Shown: one piece after another, positions 62,800 to 64,000 of the stretch
How the letters are laid out: each line of letters starts with the position of its first letter
Numbering within the stretch: position 1 is the first letter of the stretch
From: Confluentibacter lentus
Lineage (GTDB): Bacteria; Bacteroidota; Bacteroidia; Flavobacteriales; Flavobacteriaceae
Length of the DNA stretch: 64,000 nt
Direction: 5' to 3'
NCBI RefSeq assembly: GCF_002806995.1
Contig: NZ_NIHE01000005.1
Location: forward strand, 62,001 to 126,000
Position numbers and translations under genes: made by a program
Notes under the pieces: generated by a model
What the model saw: only the letters and a program-made list of their open reading frames with translations
Databases searched by the model: none
Told to the model about the DNA's origin: nothing

Positions 62800-64000
62800 T
62801 TACCTAAAATAATAACGCTCTTTTTCTCCGTTAGTATTTACAAGCTCGATTTTTAATGGTTCGTAACGTGATAAATTCTTTATAATGTTTTGAGCATCAT
62901 CAACGGAGTTTACTTTTTGATCATTTATAGCAGTGATAATGGCACCTTCTTTGACTCCATATTTTTCCCAATATTCTGCATATTTTTTACTAAACTCAGT
63001 AATTTTTACACCATGAGAAGTTTTGTATTTTTTTAATTCCTCTGGTTTGGCATTTTTCACTTGTCCCACAGTAGGAATCATAATGGTTTCATTTCTGGTC
63101 AAAGTAACATTTACGGTTTTTAAATTTCCATCCCTGTAAATTTTAAGGGTTACTACATCATCAACCCTTTTGGCACTAATATGTCCTGTTAAATCGGCAA
63201 ATTTTGATACTTTAATATTGTCGATTTCTTTAATGATATCACCTTTTTTAATGCCTGCTTTTTTAGCTCCAGAATCTTCAAGAACACTATCAACATAAAT
63301 ACCTTCGGTATCGCTAACACCAAATTCTTTAGATAAGGCGCTATTTAAAGCAGTACCACTGATGCCCAGAATGCCATTTTGTACATTACCATATTCCATA
63401 ATGTCTTCAATAACCCGACGCGCAATGTTGCTTGGTACAGCAAATGAATAACCAACATAAGACCCTGTTTGGGATGAAATAGCCGTATTGATACCAATAA
63501 GTTCTCCTCGGGTATTTACCAATGCGCCACCAGAATTTCCTGGGTTTACGGCAGCATCAGTTTGAATAAAAGATTGAGAGCTAGTACCCGATAAATCTCT
63601 AGCTTTAGCGCTTACAATACCTGCTGTAACGGTTGATGTTAAGTTAAAAGGATTTCCAACAGCTAAAACCCATTCACCAACTTTAACTTCGTCTGAATCA
63701 GCAAAAGTTATGAAAGGCAAGTCTTCATCAGCATCAATTTTTAAAAGGGCAATATCTGTTATCGGATCTGAACCTACTATTTCAGCTTTGTATGTTTTAT
63801 TGTTATTTAAAGTCACCGAAAGTTCATTTGAATTATTGATAACATGATTATTGGTAATAATATACCCATCGGCATTAATAATCACGCCAGAACCAGTCCC
63901 CATTTGAGCACGTGGCGTACTTCTTCCTAAAAATAAATCTTGTAACGACATTTGCCCGGCACTAATAGATACGTTTTTTACATGCACAACAGCATTTAAG
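62800..64000 (-). CDS. degP: Do/DegP (HtrA) family periplasmic serine protease, N-terminus cut by window edge
   Basis: The C-terminal 400 codons of a Do-like protease-chaperone that degrades misfolded envelope proteins. The frame continues past 64000 (LNAVVHVKNVSI at the edge), so the GTG at 63987 is not a real start. The trypsin-like domain shows the triad: His in ITNNHVINNS, Asp in DPITDIALLKI and Ser in VNPGNSGGALVN. Two PDZ domains follow (GILGISGTALNSALSKEFGV with DIIKEIDNIKVSKFADLTGH; and KITEFSKKYAEYWEKYGVKE with DAQNIIKNLSRYEPLKIELV). The loop RSTPRAQMGTGSGVIIN fits the usual entry to the protease core. Terminated by the hairpin at 62742-62768. Confidence 0.94.
   Translation of the reverse strand, partial: LNAVVHVKNVSISAGQMSLQDLFLGRSTPRAQMGTGSGVIINADGYIITNNHVINNSNELSVTLNNNKTYKAEIVGSDPITDIALLKIDADEDLPFITFADSDEVKVGEWVLAVGNPFNLTSTVTAGIVSAKARDLSGTSSQSFIQTDAAVNPGNSGGALVNTRGELIGINTAISSQTGSYVGYSFAVPSNIARRVIEDIMEYGNVQNGILGISGTALNSALSKEFGVSDTEGIYVDSVLEDSGAKKAGIKKGDIIKEIDNIKVSKFADLTGHISAKRVDDVVTLKIYRDGNLKTVNVTLTRNETIMIPTVGQVKNAKPEELKKYKTSHGVKITEFSKKYAEYWEKYGVKEGAIITAINDQKVNSVDDAQNIIKNLSRYEPLKIELVNTNGEKERYYFR

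Noticed and set aside
1-64000. tRNA, rRNA, CRISPR arrays, insertion sequences and prophage
   Set aside because: Reading both strands, I saw no tRNA-like cloverleaf, rRNA sequence, regular spacer-repeat pattern, transposase or integrase.

Overview
The window is chromosomal DNA from a marine-type member of the Bacteroidota, almost certainly family Flavobacteriaceae. The signs are strong A+T richness, TAnnTTTG-type -7 promoter elements in front of many genes, several secreted proteins with a type IX secretion (T9SS) C-terminal sorting domain, FecA-like TonB receptor and MG2/plug proteins, bacillithiol synthesis (BshC), and flavobacterial gene neighbourhoods such as guaA followed by a LysM/PBP1-like protein. 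No rRNA or tRNA gene and no CRISPR array was seen.

Layout. 1-1850: a cut DEAD-box helicase and a bestrophin-like channel. 1958-3870: an isolated defence module, a DRT-type (most DRT2-like) reverse transcriptase preceded on the same strand by a structured non-coding RNA of about 325 nt; this is the most interesting element. 4117-11655: metabolic genes (B12-type radical SAM protein, MOSC protein, peptidase T, PyrD, secreted metalloprotease, HMG-CoA lyase). 11712-15745: FecA-like TonB receptor and GuaB. 15795-23516: a tandem array of three paralogous MG2/plug-domain cell-surface proteins. 23528-25857: VOC, DoxX, SRPBCC-VOC fusion and an ArsR regulator with a clear inverted-repeat operator around its own promoter. 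25930-28527: a small accessory patch with an orphan CdiI-type immunity protein, an SRPBCC protein, a decayed methyltransferase pseudogene and an OsmC protein. 28805-37203: surface carboxypeptidase-regulatory-like protein, BshC, a PLP decarboxylase, GuaA, LysM/PBP1-like protein, DUF3820. 37249-44932: GNAT, secreted agmatine-deiminase-family protein, PyrG, YidC, MORN/YwqK protein, double-fasciclin lipoprotein. 45167-56505: MnmA, T9SS subtilase, nitronate-monooxygenase-like enzyme, PD40 propeller protein, MATE exporter, PAP2 phosphatase, DUF2911, an ECF sigma/anti-sigma-like/adhesin-like operon and an M23 peptidase. 56443-62021: a duplicated region in which the 3' tip of the M23 gene and a ~125-bp terminator-bearing repeat recur on either side of a three-CBM GH10 xylanase, each copy enclosing a different unknown gene. 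62044-64000: a membrane coiled-coil protein and a cut DegP/HtrA protease.

How genes act together. Nucleotide synthesis is well represented (pyrD, pyrG, guaB, guaA), each on its own promoter. Envelope functions dominate the rest: YidC and DegP for membrane and periplasmic quality control, T9SS cargo (metalloprotease, subtilase, xylanase) for polymer degradation, and TonB/MG2-type proteins at the surface. The reverse transcriptase with its ncRNA needs no neighbour and probably works as a stand-alone anti-phage unit between housekeeping genes.
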